DNA from: Chimonanthus salicifolius
Lineage: Eukaryota; Streptophyta; Magnoliopsida; Laurales; Calycanthaceae
Assembly: GCA_013350335.1 (NCBI GenBank)
Contig: CM023542.1
Coordinates: 2,232,001 to 2,296,000 of the forward strand
Reading direction: 5' to 3'
Length of the DNA stretch: 64,000 bases
The notes beneath the pieces are model-generated. The model made no database searches, was not told where the DNA came from, and saw only the letters and a list, made by a program, of their open reading frames with translations. Position numbers and translations under genes: made by a program. This document shows positions 21,236 through 33,020 of the stretch, piece by piece (the stretch's first letter is position 1; each line of letters begins with the position of its first letter).

Positions 21236-21481
21236 TGTGAAACCCCTACCCACCGTTGTGGGAAAAAAGATTATTTTGTCCCACATTGGTAGTAGAGGAG
21301 GAAAATTTGGGGAATTTAAGTGGGTGTCCTCCCTTGTACTCATATGATGCGTTTTGGGCCGGGCCAGGTGGACCCGGGCCCAAATGCAAAACCGTGCGGG
21401 CTCGCTTGTGTGCGAGGCCCAGAGCGGACAATATCACACTGAGTCAACCCCTAAGCCCTGTATTCGGGTCGGGTCGTTACA
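21236..21481 (+). mobile_element. Solo LTR of the TRIM family
   Basis: A 246-bp block begins TGTGAAACCCCTACCC and ends GGGTCGGGTCGTTACA. It contains TCCCACATTGG, GCAAAACCGTG and GAGCGGACAATATC. TTTTT flanks both ends (21231-21235 and 21482-21486) as a possible 5-bp target duplication. No primer-binding site or second LTR follows, so it is a solo LTR left by recombination. Confidence 0.7.
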
Positions 21482-21608
21482 TTTTTTCTTTACAAAGTAT
21501 AAATGACTCATGAAAAGTAGATCTCGCAATGAATCAAGTTAAATCGGGTTTGGGTCAGATTATGTTCAATTTAAATCTATTTTAAATGTTACTAAATGAG
21601 TTAAGTTT

Positions 21609-21735
21609 TTTTTTTGGATTTACATGTGAGAAACTTACATACAATCCTTCTAAAATCCTCACACAGGTGAGCCCACTGTCCATAAGACACACCAAAATTA
21701 AGCTATGGGAGCTCAAACCCATAACCTCCTATTAA
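21609..21735 (-). mobile_element. SINE family A, 5'-truncated copy
   Basis: A poly-T tract at 21609-21617 is followed by the reverse complement of the family-A body (TTTACATGTGAGAAACTTAC, GAGCTCAAACCCATAACC). The imperfect repeats AAATGAGTTAAG and AAATAAGTTAAA flank it, a likely decayed target duplication. Confidence 0.55.
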
Positions 21736-22329
21736 ATAAGTTAAATTGGCTCGATTTAAATTAGGATTTACTTATTTTACTCAATTAAATAGATTTTTTT
21801 TTACAAAATATTGTATAAAGGCTATCTCTTAAATGAATGCAATTCTTATATGATTGAACGTGTTGTATATAGCATGTGAATAGCTGTATGAATCAGATTT
21901 ATCTATTTATAAAAATGTTCAAATATTATCAGACCTGCTAAGAGGGCAACAACAATGCAACAAGTGAAGTAAAGTATGAGAAATTTTCCAATCTTTGGTT
22001 ATTCTTCTTGGCCCTCTGGCAAAGATCTATGTTCTAGAATTCCTAGACCTTTTAAGTGGGTGAGTTCACAGTCCACTTTGGATTGTTTAATTTTTATAAA
22101 AAGTAATATGTTGACATATGCCATGCAGTCATGCTGAGCTTTGTCATTGGTTCTCTTATTCCAAGTGGTTTCTGACTAATGCATCAATTTACCCATCGCT
22201 ATCAAACAGCATTCAAGTATAAACCTGTCCTCCAAGAGAAATTTTCGGCTGTGACCAGTTCAAAAAAGTCTTATGAACTTTCAATAAATAAAATATAAAT
22301 TTATCTAATAGTTCAATTCAAGATAGTTA

Positions 22330-22450
22330 ATTTTTTTTTTAATTTACATGTGTAAAATCATGTGATATCCAGCTGTAAAATTCTAATGGATAAACTTACT
22401 ATTCCTAAGACACATCAAAATTACACTATAGGAGCTCATAATACTCGAAG
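22330..22450 (-). mobile_element. SINE family A, diverged copy
   Basis: Poly-T then AATTTACATGTGTAAAATCA, ACACATCAAAATTACACTAT and AGGAGCTCATAAT on the plus strand mirror the family-A body and box-B area. Diverged and 5'-truncated. Confidence 0.45.
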
Positions 22451-22604
22451 TGAACTAGTCCAATATTGTACTTTTATTGTTCTCTATGTGTAGCAAGTGG
22501 ATTGGTTTTTAATATTTGGGCTATTACAATGGAGGCTTTGTAACTCATGAATCATTAATGTCTTACTCAGTCCCAATCATTTAATCACAGTTTATCAGTG
22601 AGAG

Positions 22605-22958
22605 CATCCAAAATTATAGGAATAGTCATTCTCATTTTTTTATAATCAAGTTGTCTAGGACTCATAGAACATCCGACTAATCTTTGGAGCATGTTCAAGT
22701 CTCGATATTTATAGAAATGATCTTTTAGAGTTGAATGAAAATCGAATTCAAGACTCTTACTTCTTGAAGCGGGTTATTGAACATCCAAAAGTGTAGGAAT
22801 AGTCACTCTCATATTTCCATGATCAAGTTATCCAGGCCTCATAGAACACCTGACTAATCCTTAGAGTATGTTTAAGCCTCGCTAACCATAAAAATGATCT
22901 TTTAGAATTAATTAAGAATTGAACTCAAGACTCTTTTCTAAAATGAGTTTCTGAGCAT
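22605..22958. repeat. 177-bp tandem duplication
   Basis: Two head-to-tail units (22605-22781 and 22782-22958) share AGGAATAGTCA, CTCATAGAACA and AAATGATCTTTTAGA words. Related single units with GACTAATC..TTAGAGTATG text occur near 37250 and 56160, so it derives from a dispersed repeat. Function unknown. Confidence 0.7.
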
Positions 22959-23244
22959 CACATTAGCCCCTTTGAATTAAAAATACTCATAATAAAAAGT
23001 TCTGATTTAAATTTTAACATGAATGTGGCCAACTAACTATATGCAAGTCATATCCAACTTGTTTTGCTCCATTAAATATATATTCTGTGAGAGAGATCAT
23101 CTATTTTCTAATGAATGCTCTTTATAAAATAAAATATTAGAAGACAAGAATCAAATCTCTATCTAGTACTTGTCTGTTCTCTGCTCCTTATATATTCTAG
23201 CCCATCTTCTCTGTATCTCAGTTTCTAAGGCTCTCCCCCCTAAC

Positions 23245-24715
23245 ATGAAAAGATCCACCATTTTGTCCAACTTCTTCCCACTTATCTTCTTCCTGACATG
23301 GCCTAGAGTCTCATCCATTTCTCATGAATTCTTCAATGGCTTCTCAGCCGACCCAGATCCATCCAACCCATCTTTCCAGCCTCTACTCACTGATTCTGCA
23401 GGTATGTTCTCACTTGGATTCCTCCGAGTCAACTCATCACGACTCGCCCTCGCCATCCTCCATGTCCCCTCATCTGAGCCAGTCTGGCAGGCCGAAACAC
23501 CCAACTCAGCTCGCTGGGCCAGGTCCACTCGCCTCTCTTTCAATGGCAGCCTTGTGCTTTCTGACTCGGACTCAGGAGTGTTTTGGTCATCAAAAACTAA
23601 CGGAGGAGACGTTCTTCGTCTTCTCAACACATCCAACCTTCAGATCCTCGACTCCGTTACCGCAACTGTTCTGTGGCAGAGCTTCGATTTTCCTTCGGAT
23701 ACCCTTGTCCAGAACCAAAATTTCACCTCTGCCATGTCACTGAGTTCGCCCGATGGCCTTTACTCGATGAGGGTTAAAGACGATTATCTCGGTCTGTACG
23801 CCGACTTCAACGGAGATTCACATGGGCTCCAGCTTTACTGGAAGCACGACGCCATGGAAGCAAAAGCGCAGATCGAGTCGGGACTCGGCCCGATCTACGC
23901 CCGAGTCGACTCGGACGGGTTCATGGGAATGTACCAGACGGAGAAGGCCCCCGTTGACGTAATGCCCTTTGCCAGCTTCCACCGCGGAGTTTCAGGTGTC
24001 CGTCGGGCCCGGCTCGAACACGACGGCAACCTCCGGGGGTATTACTGGAATTCCACCACATGGGTGACCGAGTTCGAGGCGATTCGTGACTCGTGCGAGT
24101 TGCCCAGAGCGTGTGGGCCGTACGGCCTCTGCCGGGCCGGGGTGGGCTGCTCTTGCCTGGGCAACCGGACCCGATTCTCGGGCCCAGGAAGCTGTTCCCA
24201 GTCTGAAGCGGCCGGATTATGCGAAGAGCAGGGAAGCGATTTTTGGGTCATGGAGAGAGCCGGAGTGGAGCTGCCGTTCAAGGAGCTGATGGGGTTTGAG
24301 AAGATGGGGTCATCGGAGGAATGCAAGGGGTCTTGTATGATGAACTGCAGCTGTTGGGGAGCGGTTTTCAGTAATGTAACGGGCTTCTGTTATCGAATAC
24401 AGTACCCGATTCAGACGGTGGTGGAGGGGACGAAGGTGGGGTTTTTCAAGGTGGTGAGAGGAGGCGAGGGGAAGAGGGAGGGGGACGGTGAGTTTTGGAG
24501 TCGGGGCGATTTTGGGGATTGTGGCGATTGGGATATTGGGAGGAGGGGCAGTGGGGTTGAGTTTATGGTGGTGGAAGAATAAGAGAGGAAGGGTGGGGAA
24601 AGATGGGTATGGTGGGTGGGCTGACGGAGGGGGACTCTCACCTGGTCCCTACAGAGATTTGAAGGATAGCTTGAGATCAGAAAGCTCAAGATCAGTGGAG
24701 CTTGGCAAAGTTTAA
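23245..24715 (+). CDS. Bulb-lectin/PAN-domain membrane protein, frame broken near the C-terminus
   Basis: The first ATG in frame is 23245. The open frame to 24582 gives a signal peptide (about residues 1-28, KRSTILSNFFPLIFFLTWP), a bulb-type lectin-like region (about 50-180, with VLWQSFDFPSDTL), an S-locus-glycoprotein-like region, an EGF-like cysteine cluster (about 281-310, CGPYGLC...CSCLG) and a PAN/apple domain (about 325-405, CKGSCMMNCSCWG). Family members of about 480 residues end in one membrane segment and a short tail. Here that end lies in the next frame (about 24488-24715): FGVGAILGIVAIGILGGGAV, then KNKRGR, SPGPYRDLKD and SVELGKV. Frame two has a stop at 24455-24457, so the shift lies in the G-rich tract 24458-24487. 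One surplus base explains it, as sequencing error or real mutation. There is no kinase domain, so it is not a receptor kinase. Ligand unknown; it probably faces the apoplast from the plasma membrane. Confidence 0.82.
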
Positions 24716-24759
24716 ATGTAAAACTAGGGTACCTCTGAATTTCCCTCACCTTTTTTTTT

Positions 24760-24940
24760 TTTTACATGCAGAAAACCACGGGATACTGAGGTCCTATTCA
24801 ACGACACGAAAGAAAATTTAATTCCTTGTATGACCAAAATATTTTTGATCTATCTGTGTAATTTAAAAGATAATGATAACATGATGTAAAATTCACCTTC
24901 AAAGATGATATGATATTGTCTGCTTTGATTGACCTAAAAT
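24760..24940. other. Downstream spacer of the PAN-lectin gene
   Basis: AT-rich DNA with a poly-T run at 24750-24761. No conserved feature was recognised. Confidence 0.3.
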
Positions 24941-24944
24941 TCGT

Positions 24945-25432
24945 TGAGTTGGATCACAGCAATGTTCTTTGAAACATGAAAACGTGTTGTTATTGAGGGA
25001 GAGAGAATCCACTTACAATTCAAGACTCTGAAAGCTTATTCTTTCGCTGTGGGACTAATGTCCAACTCATAATCTATCAAGCTGGTAAGCGTGATTCCTC
25101 CATCACCGTTAGGGCAACATGGAATCCACCAGGTTTTGCATCATTCACCATACATTTAAAGCAAAGGCATCTTCGGCTCTGATAACATCTGATGTAGAAC
25201 CAACTTTGCGACACAATATTATATGATTTGACCCGACTAGGAATCCATCCGGTTGAGTTTACGGCTTTGTTCTTTGACACACGAAAATGCGTCATACTTA
25301 CGGAATAAGAATCCATCTTGTAGCCAAAACTCTAGATGCTTAATCTTCTAATGTAAGACTAATGTCTAACTCAGAATTCATCGACTGACAAGCGAAAATC
25401 TTCACAGACAGGGCAATATGAAATCCACCGAG
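24945..25432 (-). mobile_element. Old TRIM-like element (diverged terminal repeats)
   Basis: Two similar blocks, about 24945-25130 and 25230-25432, share TGTTCTTTGA, GGACTAATGTCCAACTC-like text, a CAAGC..GAT..TTC segment and GAATCCACC. Between them the minus strand carries GTTATCAGAGCCGAAG, close to the GGTATCAGAGC primer-binding site. This points to a minus-strand, non-coding, heavily diverged LTR element. Confidence 0.45.
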
Positions 25433-25439
25433 CCCCACA

Positions 25440-26199
25440 TGATAATAACATTAGAATTATTTTGCTATTTAGACCAAATATAAAGTACAGAAAGACAAGT
25501 AGTTTTATCTTTAAAAATAAAATTTCTGATGTCGGAATCATTATCCAAATTTAAAACTCATTTTTTCTCTCCAATTGAGTAGATTCCTCTTCCGACGGCG
25601 GGTGGGATGACTTAGAATTTTCACCCGTCTTTGGACAATACAGCCAGCGGATTCACACGTGGGGGAGAGAGGAAGTATGCAACGCTGAGGATTAAAGAGA
25701 AAAAAAAAAATGTTATCTTATTTTTAAATTTCTTCTATTTATTTTACTTCTTAAAATATAACAATAGAAAATGAAAATTAAATATAGTTTACGGTGAGAA
25801 AAATCTAAAAGTTTGACATTGTTTTTAGCTGGATCTAAATATAGTGAACTAAGTGGGATCTCTAGATTATTAAAATATTAAAATTATCTTGCATGGAATT
25901 TTAAATCATCTGATTAAGGGCTATAAAATAATAATTGAAGTTAAAATATCAACTGACTTGGAATTTTTTTACTTTCATTAAACTAGAGTTTTATTTTCAT
26001 TTTGTATGGTAGAGTGATGACCACATTTATATTGAACTTCAACTTTGAAAATATAAATTAAAATCTATATAACATGTGTTGAATTAAAAAATATTTTTTT
26101 AAAGAACTTATGAAATAGTTGGGACTTTTCTTAGAATAAAGAAAAACAAGGGCACACTCTTTTATATTAAACAAAAATGGTAGCAGATACAGGGATTTA
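25440..26199. other. Intergenic spacer, no gene seen
   Basis: AT-rich spacer with scattered A/T runs and no recognisable element or coding frame. Confidence 0.3.
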
Positions 26200-26464
26200 A
26201 GATATTGCCTCATTTTACCCTTTCACTACCGTTCGAAAGCATTTTACAAAAATTAAGTGATCCAGTCAGTGATTCGATTTCAATGATCCGATTTGTTATT
26301 CTATATGAAAAAAAAGTCTCACTTAGATAAATTTCAGTGAGCCGGTTAGTGATCCGGCGAGCTGATTCGAAGGGTTTGGCGAATCAGGTTCGAAAGGCAA
26401 AATGGACAATACAATAAAATCCAGTGTCAGGTTACACAAAACTCCCGTGTGAGAATTGCTACCC
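26200..26464 (-). mobile_element. MITE of the GGGTRGCAAT family, copy 2
   Basis: On the minus strand it begins GGGTAGCAATTCTCACACGG and GAGTTTTGTGTAACC, close to the start of the 37326 copy. It shares AGTGATCCGG-like and TTCGAAAGGCAAAATG-like words with the 14041 copy. Non-coding. Target duplication not resolved. Confidence 0.5.
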
Positions 26465-27658
26465 TAAGAAAAAAATAGAACTTTTTCAAAATATCTCATA
26501 TATTTTATATTCAATTTTTTTCCTTTTCACTTTAGAGAGGTAAAATTTTGTATGCCATGATAACTTTCATTAGTGGTTATGAGCTCCTCCACTAGTCTTT
26601 TCTTCTGTAATGTTTTGGTGTGTTGTCTTCTTTTATTTTGATCTAATCTGATCTTCTCTTTGGAATTTGAGTTACTATTTTCAATTTTAAAGTGGGATCC
26701 ACCAATTATAATAGTGATAGATCCTTTAAAGAGGTCTATATAAGATTTAAAAATAAAATAAAAAATGATTATAATTTGAAATCTTAAATATGTTCCCCCA
26801 AAAGACTCATGCGACATACATTAATTCAGACGTGAATTGATCATTTCAATTATGTGGGAGTTCATGAAAAAAATTTAAATGACAATTCATTCTTAAATAT
26901 TACATGTGGAAACTATTGATTGGTAAAATTATTCTGTGAAAGTGATTTTTGCTCCACATTTTTGAACTATTCTCTGATTTTTTGAATGAAATTACTATTT
27001 TGTCCCTCGTAAAGAAATTTATTGTTCTGGCCTTGGAAGCTGCTTGACTTTGAGCTTGACCTTAATGGGTTAGGCTAAGTGTTAGTTTAAAAAACATTCA
27101 ACAGCTTAATCTATTCCCTTGAGTTGACACTTTGATACACATTAAAGCCTACCTGAAACTGACCATAACTCAACTTTGCTTGCCTAAAGCCCTACTGCCC
27201 TACACAGGTTACAAAATTCAGGCTGGTTAGGCCAAGTTGGCCCAATTGGATTACGTCTGAATCCGAGCCAAATGCTGAATTTGAATTGCACATGTGGGCT
27301 TACCCTTTTCCGACCTGGGATGGGGTTTGTGTGGATTATATTATTGAATCTTTTAAAAGTATAAATTACACATTAAATAAATTTATATATTGGGCTCAAA
27401 TTTGGGCTAGGTTTAGTCCTTCATTAATCCTGTGACCTGTCTGACTTGGTTTCCAATTTGGGCCTATTATTTTGGGTCCAAAAAGGCCCTACCCAAGCAC
27501 AGATCTCCAATCGTGTGAAGAGGGACGGAAGAATCCTTCAGATGGGCAAGAACTCGAGGAGACGATGAACAGTGTTTCAACAGAGCCAGGCAGTGAAGAT
27601 GCAGTAGAGGCAGAGACGAGTTCGTAAGCGCAGGTGATTTGAATCGAAAGTTCGGTGG
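26465..27658. other. Intergenic spacer, no gene seen
   Basis: AT-rich DNA. The part 27040-27450 has GGGCTTACCC- and TTGGGCTAGG-like words resembling decayed hAT-type termini. Short ORFs carry no family signature. Confidence 0.3.
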
Positions 27659-27974
27659 CGTTGGGCCTATGCTTTCAGCCCAAAAGACTAGTTTGATAGC
27701 TGGATATCCGAGCTCATTATAACTCTCTCTTTTTCTCTCCTTCTCACTGATGTGGGACTCATTCGTACCTAACAATCTCTCCATTAAATGAGGCTCTCAA
27801 GCGAATAAACATTTCCCGCCATCCCATCCAGCTGGGGAATCCATTAGTGATTTGGGCCCTAGCTCTTATACCACTTGTTGAGACTAGCCTAATAGGTGAA
27901 GATCTCCATCCCCATATAACTCCTTTTTTTTTCTCTCTCCCTCCCACCGATGTGGAACTCATTCGTACCCAACA
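27659..27974 (-). mobile_element. TRIM element (second family), complete structure
   Basis: Terminal repeats at 27659-27774 and 27876-27974 share AAAAGACTAG/GAGACTAGCC, TATAACTC, CTCACTGATGTGGGACTC-like text and ATTCGTACCYAACA. On the minus strand, after the LTR that ends at 27876, comes GTGGTATAAGAGCTAGG, a clear variant of the GTGGTATCAGAGC primer-binding site. This fixes the orientation. The internal region is only about 100 bp and non-coding. No clean target duplication was found. Confidence 0.7.
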
Positions 27975-28559
27975 TCAGGTGGTGGGTGGATCGGAAAAAA
28001 AAAAATGATTTTTCTGAGAGCTGTATCAAAATGAATTTCACCTAATAAGAAAAAGTGTATATCTCTCATAATTTGCACATCTAAGCTCCCCTAATTTCTC
28101 TCCTAATTCCCATAATTTACACAACTAAATCCCAAAATTTCTCTCAAATTTCTTCCAAAATCTTTCCCCAATTTACATCTAAAAATATACAAGTAACACT
28201 AAGAACCCAATTTGATTTATAGTAAAACAGGCCAATTGGAGGTCGGGGTCCATTAATGATCTAAACTTCTTCACAATAAATGATGGGATGTCTCAAATCC
28301 TTCAGGGAGGGACTAGTTGAGAAGTAAACATACATTGTTACAAAAATAATAGATCATGATTTTGGAAAATCTTATTTTAATGATTAGATATTTGTAATTA
28401 CAAGGTTTCAATGGCATCCACTGTCAATGGTGGACATCTCATCAATGTTTTCTATTACACCAAATATTGTGGCCCACTCTTATGGAATAAGTGCAACATG
28501 ACATTCTTCATGTCTTTGACAAATCAATAACTTAGTACTATAGAGCAATATTTTAAAAT

Positions 28560-28965
28560 TCGGCATGTGGTGCGACCCGTCTTGAAGAAAGGGTGGATTA
28601 AATAAGGTTCAACCTGGTTGACCCATAGTCAAACCCGGTCAAACCCAAACTATTAATATATTATTTAAATAATATTAAATTATTAACTAAAGTTATATTT
28701 CATAAAAATATTTTTTTTCTTCTCATAAACCCAATTGTAAATACTAAAAATTAATAATCCAAAATCATAATATCAAAAAAATCAAAATCTTCATTTTCTT
28801 CATTTAAAGAAACCAAGGGTTTTTAAGGGTTAAGGGTCACGGGTTTATTAGAAAAATCGGGTTGACCCGCGGGTCGTAAGGATTTTTAATCCAAAAGGGT
28901 CTTAAAGTGACCCGACCCATGTTTCAGCCAGGTCAACCTGTGGGTCAGGACGGGTTTGATATCAT
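28560..28965. mobile_element. Possible MITE with GGGTTGACC-type ends
   Basis: ATTCGGCATGTGGTGCGACC at the left and GTCAGGACGGGTTTGATATC at the right enclose GGTTGACCCGCGGGTC-like and GGTCAAACCC-like words in both orientations. The arms are imperfect and no target duplication was found. Confidence 0.3.
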
Positions 28966-28974
28966 TGCTATAAA

Positions 28975-29092
28975 GGGTTGGAGTGCTCAGGAATTCACTT
29001 CAAGAAGTGGGAGTCCTAAGTTCAATTCTCATTTTATCTCCAAGGGTCATTCTCCGTAAGAGATTTGGACACTTTGGCAAAACAAAAAAAAA
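28975..29092 (+). mobile_element. SINE family B, short copy
   Basis: GGGTTGGAGTGCTCAGG with box-B-like AAGTTCAATTCTC, then CAAGGGTCATTCTCCGTAAG and an A-rich tail. It matches the 9011-9228 SINE in the head and the GGGTCATTCYCC segment. The 3' body is shortened. Confidence 0.45.
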
Positions 29093-29418
29093 TTGTAGAA
29101 TACAGAATGGTTGCTTGACCCTATATTAGTTGAAATAGATCTAATCCCATAGAGATCTATTTTGTTGTAGAAATTAAAGATATATTTTCGTATTCTGTCA
29201 TCACCCAGTAAGATTAAGAGACTAAAAACTCTATATAATTATGGCTTGATTAACTCTGTCCAAACACCTATATCATATCTTGAATTTTTTTAAAGAAAAG
29301 TTGGACAAGAAGATTTTAAAATCTCTAATGCTTCATTTGAACTGATCAAGGCCCAAAGGGATTGAGCTTGACCCATTCATTCCGGGATGTTGGTGAGTCT
29401 GTTATGTGTTCTTTCATG

Positions 29419-29502
29419 TAAGGGTTTAAATCTCGTCAAACAGAGATATCGAATATCGATCGAGATATCGGCTGATATATCTATTCGAGATTTATACCGT
29501 CG
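29419..29502 (+). mobile_element. Minimal hAT-like MITE (84 bp) of the TATCGG family
   Basis: TAAGGGTTTAAATCTCG at the left mirrors CGAGATTTATACC at the right. The core is GATATCGAATATCGATCGAG and ATCGGCTGATATAT. An exact 8-bp duplication CTTTCATG flanks it (29411-29418 and 29503-29510). Confidence 0.65.
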
Positions 29503-29690
29503 CTTTCATGGTCTGCCAGCCATACTGTAACATCAAGCGTGGGCTCTTTTCCAGCTTTTGCCATGTGCAATGTTCTTTCTCACTTAGTTTGGGCTTCTGA
29601 AGACAATGCTCCATTCAATGAATGAACCCTTTTGTCCACATTACAAGTTTTCATGATAGATCTTAGATCACCATTCTATTCCTTTGTTTG

Positions 29691-30123
29691 TTTCTTCTTT
29701 CTCCTTTTTAAGGCAAATTTTATTTTATTTGGTATTACTTCAGAAAAAGAATGGGAAGATGGGGAAAGAAAAGGAGAAAATTTTCATCCAATTATTGAAA
29801 ATTTCTTCTTTCTCCTTTTTAAGGCAATTTTTTTTTTTTGTATTACTTCAGAAAAAGAATGGAAGATGGGGAAAGAAAAGGAGAAAATTTCTATCCAATT
29901 ATTGAAAATTTCTTCTTTCTCCTTTTTAAGGCAATTTTTTTTTTCTTGTATTACTTCAGAAAAAGAATGGGAAGATGGGGAAAGAAAAGGAGAAAATTTC
30001 CACCCAATTATTGAAAATTTCTTCTTTCTCCTTTTTAAGGCAATTTTTTTTTTGTATTACTTCAGAAAAATAATGGGAAGATGGGGAAAGAAAAGGAGAA
30101 AATTTCCATCCAATTATTGAAAG
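29691..30123. repeat. Four-copy ~109-bp tandem repeat
   Basis: Units start at 29691, 29802, 29909 and 30018 with TTTCTTCTTTCTCCTTTTTA, and each contains TTACTTCAGAAAAAGAATGG and GGGGAAAGAAAAGGAGAAAA. Units differ mainly in T-run length. An apparent 162-residue ORF across it (29632-30120) arises from the repetition and is not a gene. Confidence 0.9.
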
Positions 30124-30317
30124 TCAAAACACCCCAATAAATGATGACCTCAACTTGAGCTTAAATGTACTTGATAAGATCTTACTTGTCATTTTAATCT
30201 GATTTGGACCTCATTCAAATGTGTCTTGTCAGGTCAAATCATTTCTAAATGGGTATGGTTTGGGTTGATCATTTGGATCATTGAATAAGACTTGTCTACT
30301 TTTCATTTAAAGATATA

Positions 30318-30587
30318 CTCTCTCTATCTTAATTTAGTTGTTTGATATGTATTTTGGGTCTGTCTCAAAATTGTTGTCTGAATCATATTATAGTTTAACA
30401 TAGAGTTCCTGCATTTCTATATTTACAAATTACAAGCACTTGTACATTCTCTTTATCTATCTACTCCAGCTATCTATCTCTTATTGAAATTGCTACACGA
30501 TGTTGGAGAGAAGTTCATAAGCCTTTTAAAATATCCTTACAAAATACAAAATTTTAAAATCGGACATCAAAATTGAGACAGAGGGAG
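30318..30587. mobile_element. Stowaway-like MITE, copy 1
   Basis: The ends CTCTCTCTATCTTAATTTAG and, on the opposite strand, CTCCCTCTGTCTCAATTTTG form a terminal inverted repeat of the CTCCCTCYGTC type. TA flanks both ends (30316-30317, 30588-30589). Non-coding. Confidence 0.7.
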
Positions 30588-30589
30588 TA

Positions 30590-32850
30590 TATGTATATAT
30601 AAACCTTTTAATTCATACACTAGTTAAGTTAATGGAGAGTGGCCTGCCTGAAAAGTTTGAGTGTGAATTGAAGTCAAAACCTCCATAATAAATTAGCCAA
30701 GGCTCTCTTTTCTTCTCTCTAAAAACAACACTTACGATTAAAGGTTTACATTCAATTATCTATAATGATCTTATCCATGCCTGAATTATAAATGGTAAAC
30801 ATCATTTATTAAAAAAAAGAAAAGATTAGAGAAGACATGATACCAATCATAGTCTTTTTTTTAATAGAAAAAACTATTTCTTAAGTGGAAGGTAAATAAA
30901 AATTATGGCTCTTTAAGTCTTGATTAAGGCACCTTCAGAATTGATAGCAAAGTAGTTGAGTCATTATTATATCGTCTAAGTGTATTACTTTTGAAAAAAG
31001 TCACTAATCTTTATGCTGTTTATTTATAAACTAGCTTAGCAGGTCAATTAACCAACAGTAGTAAAATTTAAATATATTATCTTGCTCTCTTTAATTTACA
31101 AGTTAGACTTGACCTGATCCAATATACTGAATGAATTGGTTTCGACAAAATCAGTTCACTTGACCACGCTTGACCCATTGGTACTAGTGGCATGATGCTT
31201 GGAGTTACTTACGTAACATGAAAACATTATAAATGAGCTTCGATGGTCATTATTTTTTTACCTATAATTATTTTTCATACAAGTTACATAAAATAAAGAC
31301 TTTTTCTGATATCAAATTGCATAAAGATGTTTACCGTATTTTTAAAATTTTCATTTTTATTTTATTATTGAACAAGTAAGATGCCTGGACACCTTCGGTT
31401 AAATGTAAAATCATCATTACGTCAAAGATCCAGCGGGCCCATGACCTTACCATTCTGCCCCTGCATAGGTCAAAATGGATTTTGCTATTTTTTTCTCATT
31501 TAGTGAGAAATTCATATTTAAAAATTAGAAAAGTTAGAAAACAAATTGTTAATAGATGGGCTCCAGCTGCAACGCATCAATGTGGACCTTGGCCATAATG
31601 CACCGATGTGTTACGATTGATACGTATCAGCTGCAGTTTTTACACGTACTATCGATATACCCACTCAAAACTTAGGCCGCTTCGTTCTTACATCAATGTT
31701 TGTGAATGAGATACTCTTTAGTTGATATAATAATAAAATTTGCTAATAGAAAAGAATTACCAAATGGCAGTTATCAATTTTGTGAATCATATAAATAGAA
31801 GAAAATAATGAATAATTTCTCTAGTCCTTTCAATTACAAAGCAAGTAATTCTATGTTATCTCTGTAGAGGCAGATACTTTGGCCTAACTTAAGCAGACAA
31901 TATAATTCCTTCAATTAAATGAGGATAAGATGGCAATGGACCACATTATTCCTTGGGTTTCATTCATGGCTCTGTTGGGTTGATACTTGGAACGGGTGGG
32001 TCTTATAAATGGATTTAATAAGTAGGCCCAACAACAATGATCCACAATCATACATACACACCCAAGCACATTGTCTCCAGAGAAATCAATTTCTCCTCTC
32101 TTTTAAGTAGGGAAATTATCATCAAATTCCCCTGTCTTATGGCAGCTGCTTTGGCTTTTTATATTCATTGCCAAAAAAAATAAAAACATAAATAAGTAAA
32201 CAAAATAACCAAGAATTCATTGGACCATCTTTGACAGGATCATTGACCTGATAGGCCAAATGGAAAATGCAAAATGACCTAAGAAAGACGAAAATTTAAA
32301 AGATCCTAGCTAATCAGTTTGTTGTGAAAAAAAATCAGAAAATCAATACAAGAAATCAAACAATCCACACAAGAGAGATAAAGATTTATGTGGTTCGGTA
32401 AAAAAATCTACATATTGTTCTTGCATTGATTCTGTTATTTTTTGTTGAACCTGTAGTGGATCCATTTAATTCTAAAGGGCCCAAATTGGGTCGGATTGAA
32501 TTAACTGAATGGATTTGCTTGAATCGGACCTTTATAGTTCCAAACATAAATCGAATTTCATATCATTTAACTAAAGTAATATGCTCTCCTTATCTACATT
32601 GACCTTTTTCCAAGCTAACAATCTCTCCCTCCTTCAGTGGTAGATGAACAACAAAATTGCAGTGCAAGTAATTTCTTTTTCTCAATCTTCTAATATCTAT
32701 TTGAAGTTTTATAGAACGCAAGAGTCTTCGAGTTCTTTGTCATAAAAAATAAAAGATCATACAAGCACTAATGCAATCGGATCTCATCAGCATGCTTAGG
32801 CGATGTGCAACCTCCTGGAAAGTCCTTGAGTTGCACCCCTTTTAAATCTA
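30590..32850. other. Intergenic spacer, no gene seen
   Basis: AT-rich. Contains a family-B SINE 3' fragment near 31373-31400 (AAGATGCCTGGACACCTTCG) and no recognisable coding sequence. Confidence 0.35.
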
Positions 32851-32851
32851 C

Positions 32852-33020
32852 ATGGGTGTATCTCAACTGGTAATCTCCCAGTCTCAAGAAGTGGGAGGTG
32901 TCAAGTTTAAGTTCCCATCGCCTCACTTGGTATGCCTTAAGGGTGGTGTGTATCACCCATGAAGATTTTACACTGGGTTTCATGCAGTTTTCCACATGTA
33001 AATTTAAAAATAAAATAAAA
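32852..33020 (+). mobile_element. SINE family A copy
   Basis: GGGTGTATCTCAACTGG (box A), GTCAAGTTTAAGTTCCCATC (box B, mutated), CACTTGGTATGCCTTAAGGG and an A-rich end follow the family-A order. Diverged. Confidence 0.55.

Noticed and set aside
23170..23244. Upstream extension of the PAN-lectin frame
   Set aside because: It begins at a TTG codon; the first ATG in frame, followed by a good signal peptide, is at 23245.
29632..30120. 162-residue ORF
   Set aside because: It lies wholly in a tandem repeat, and its repeated FFLLFKAIFF units follow the DNA period. No family features.
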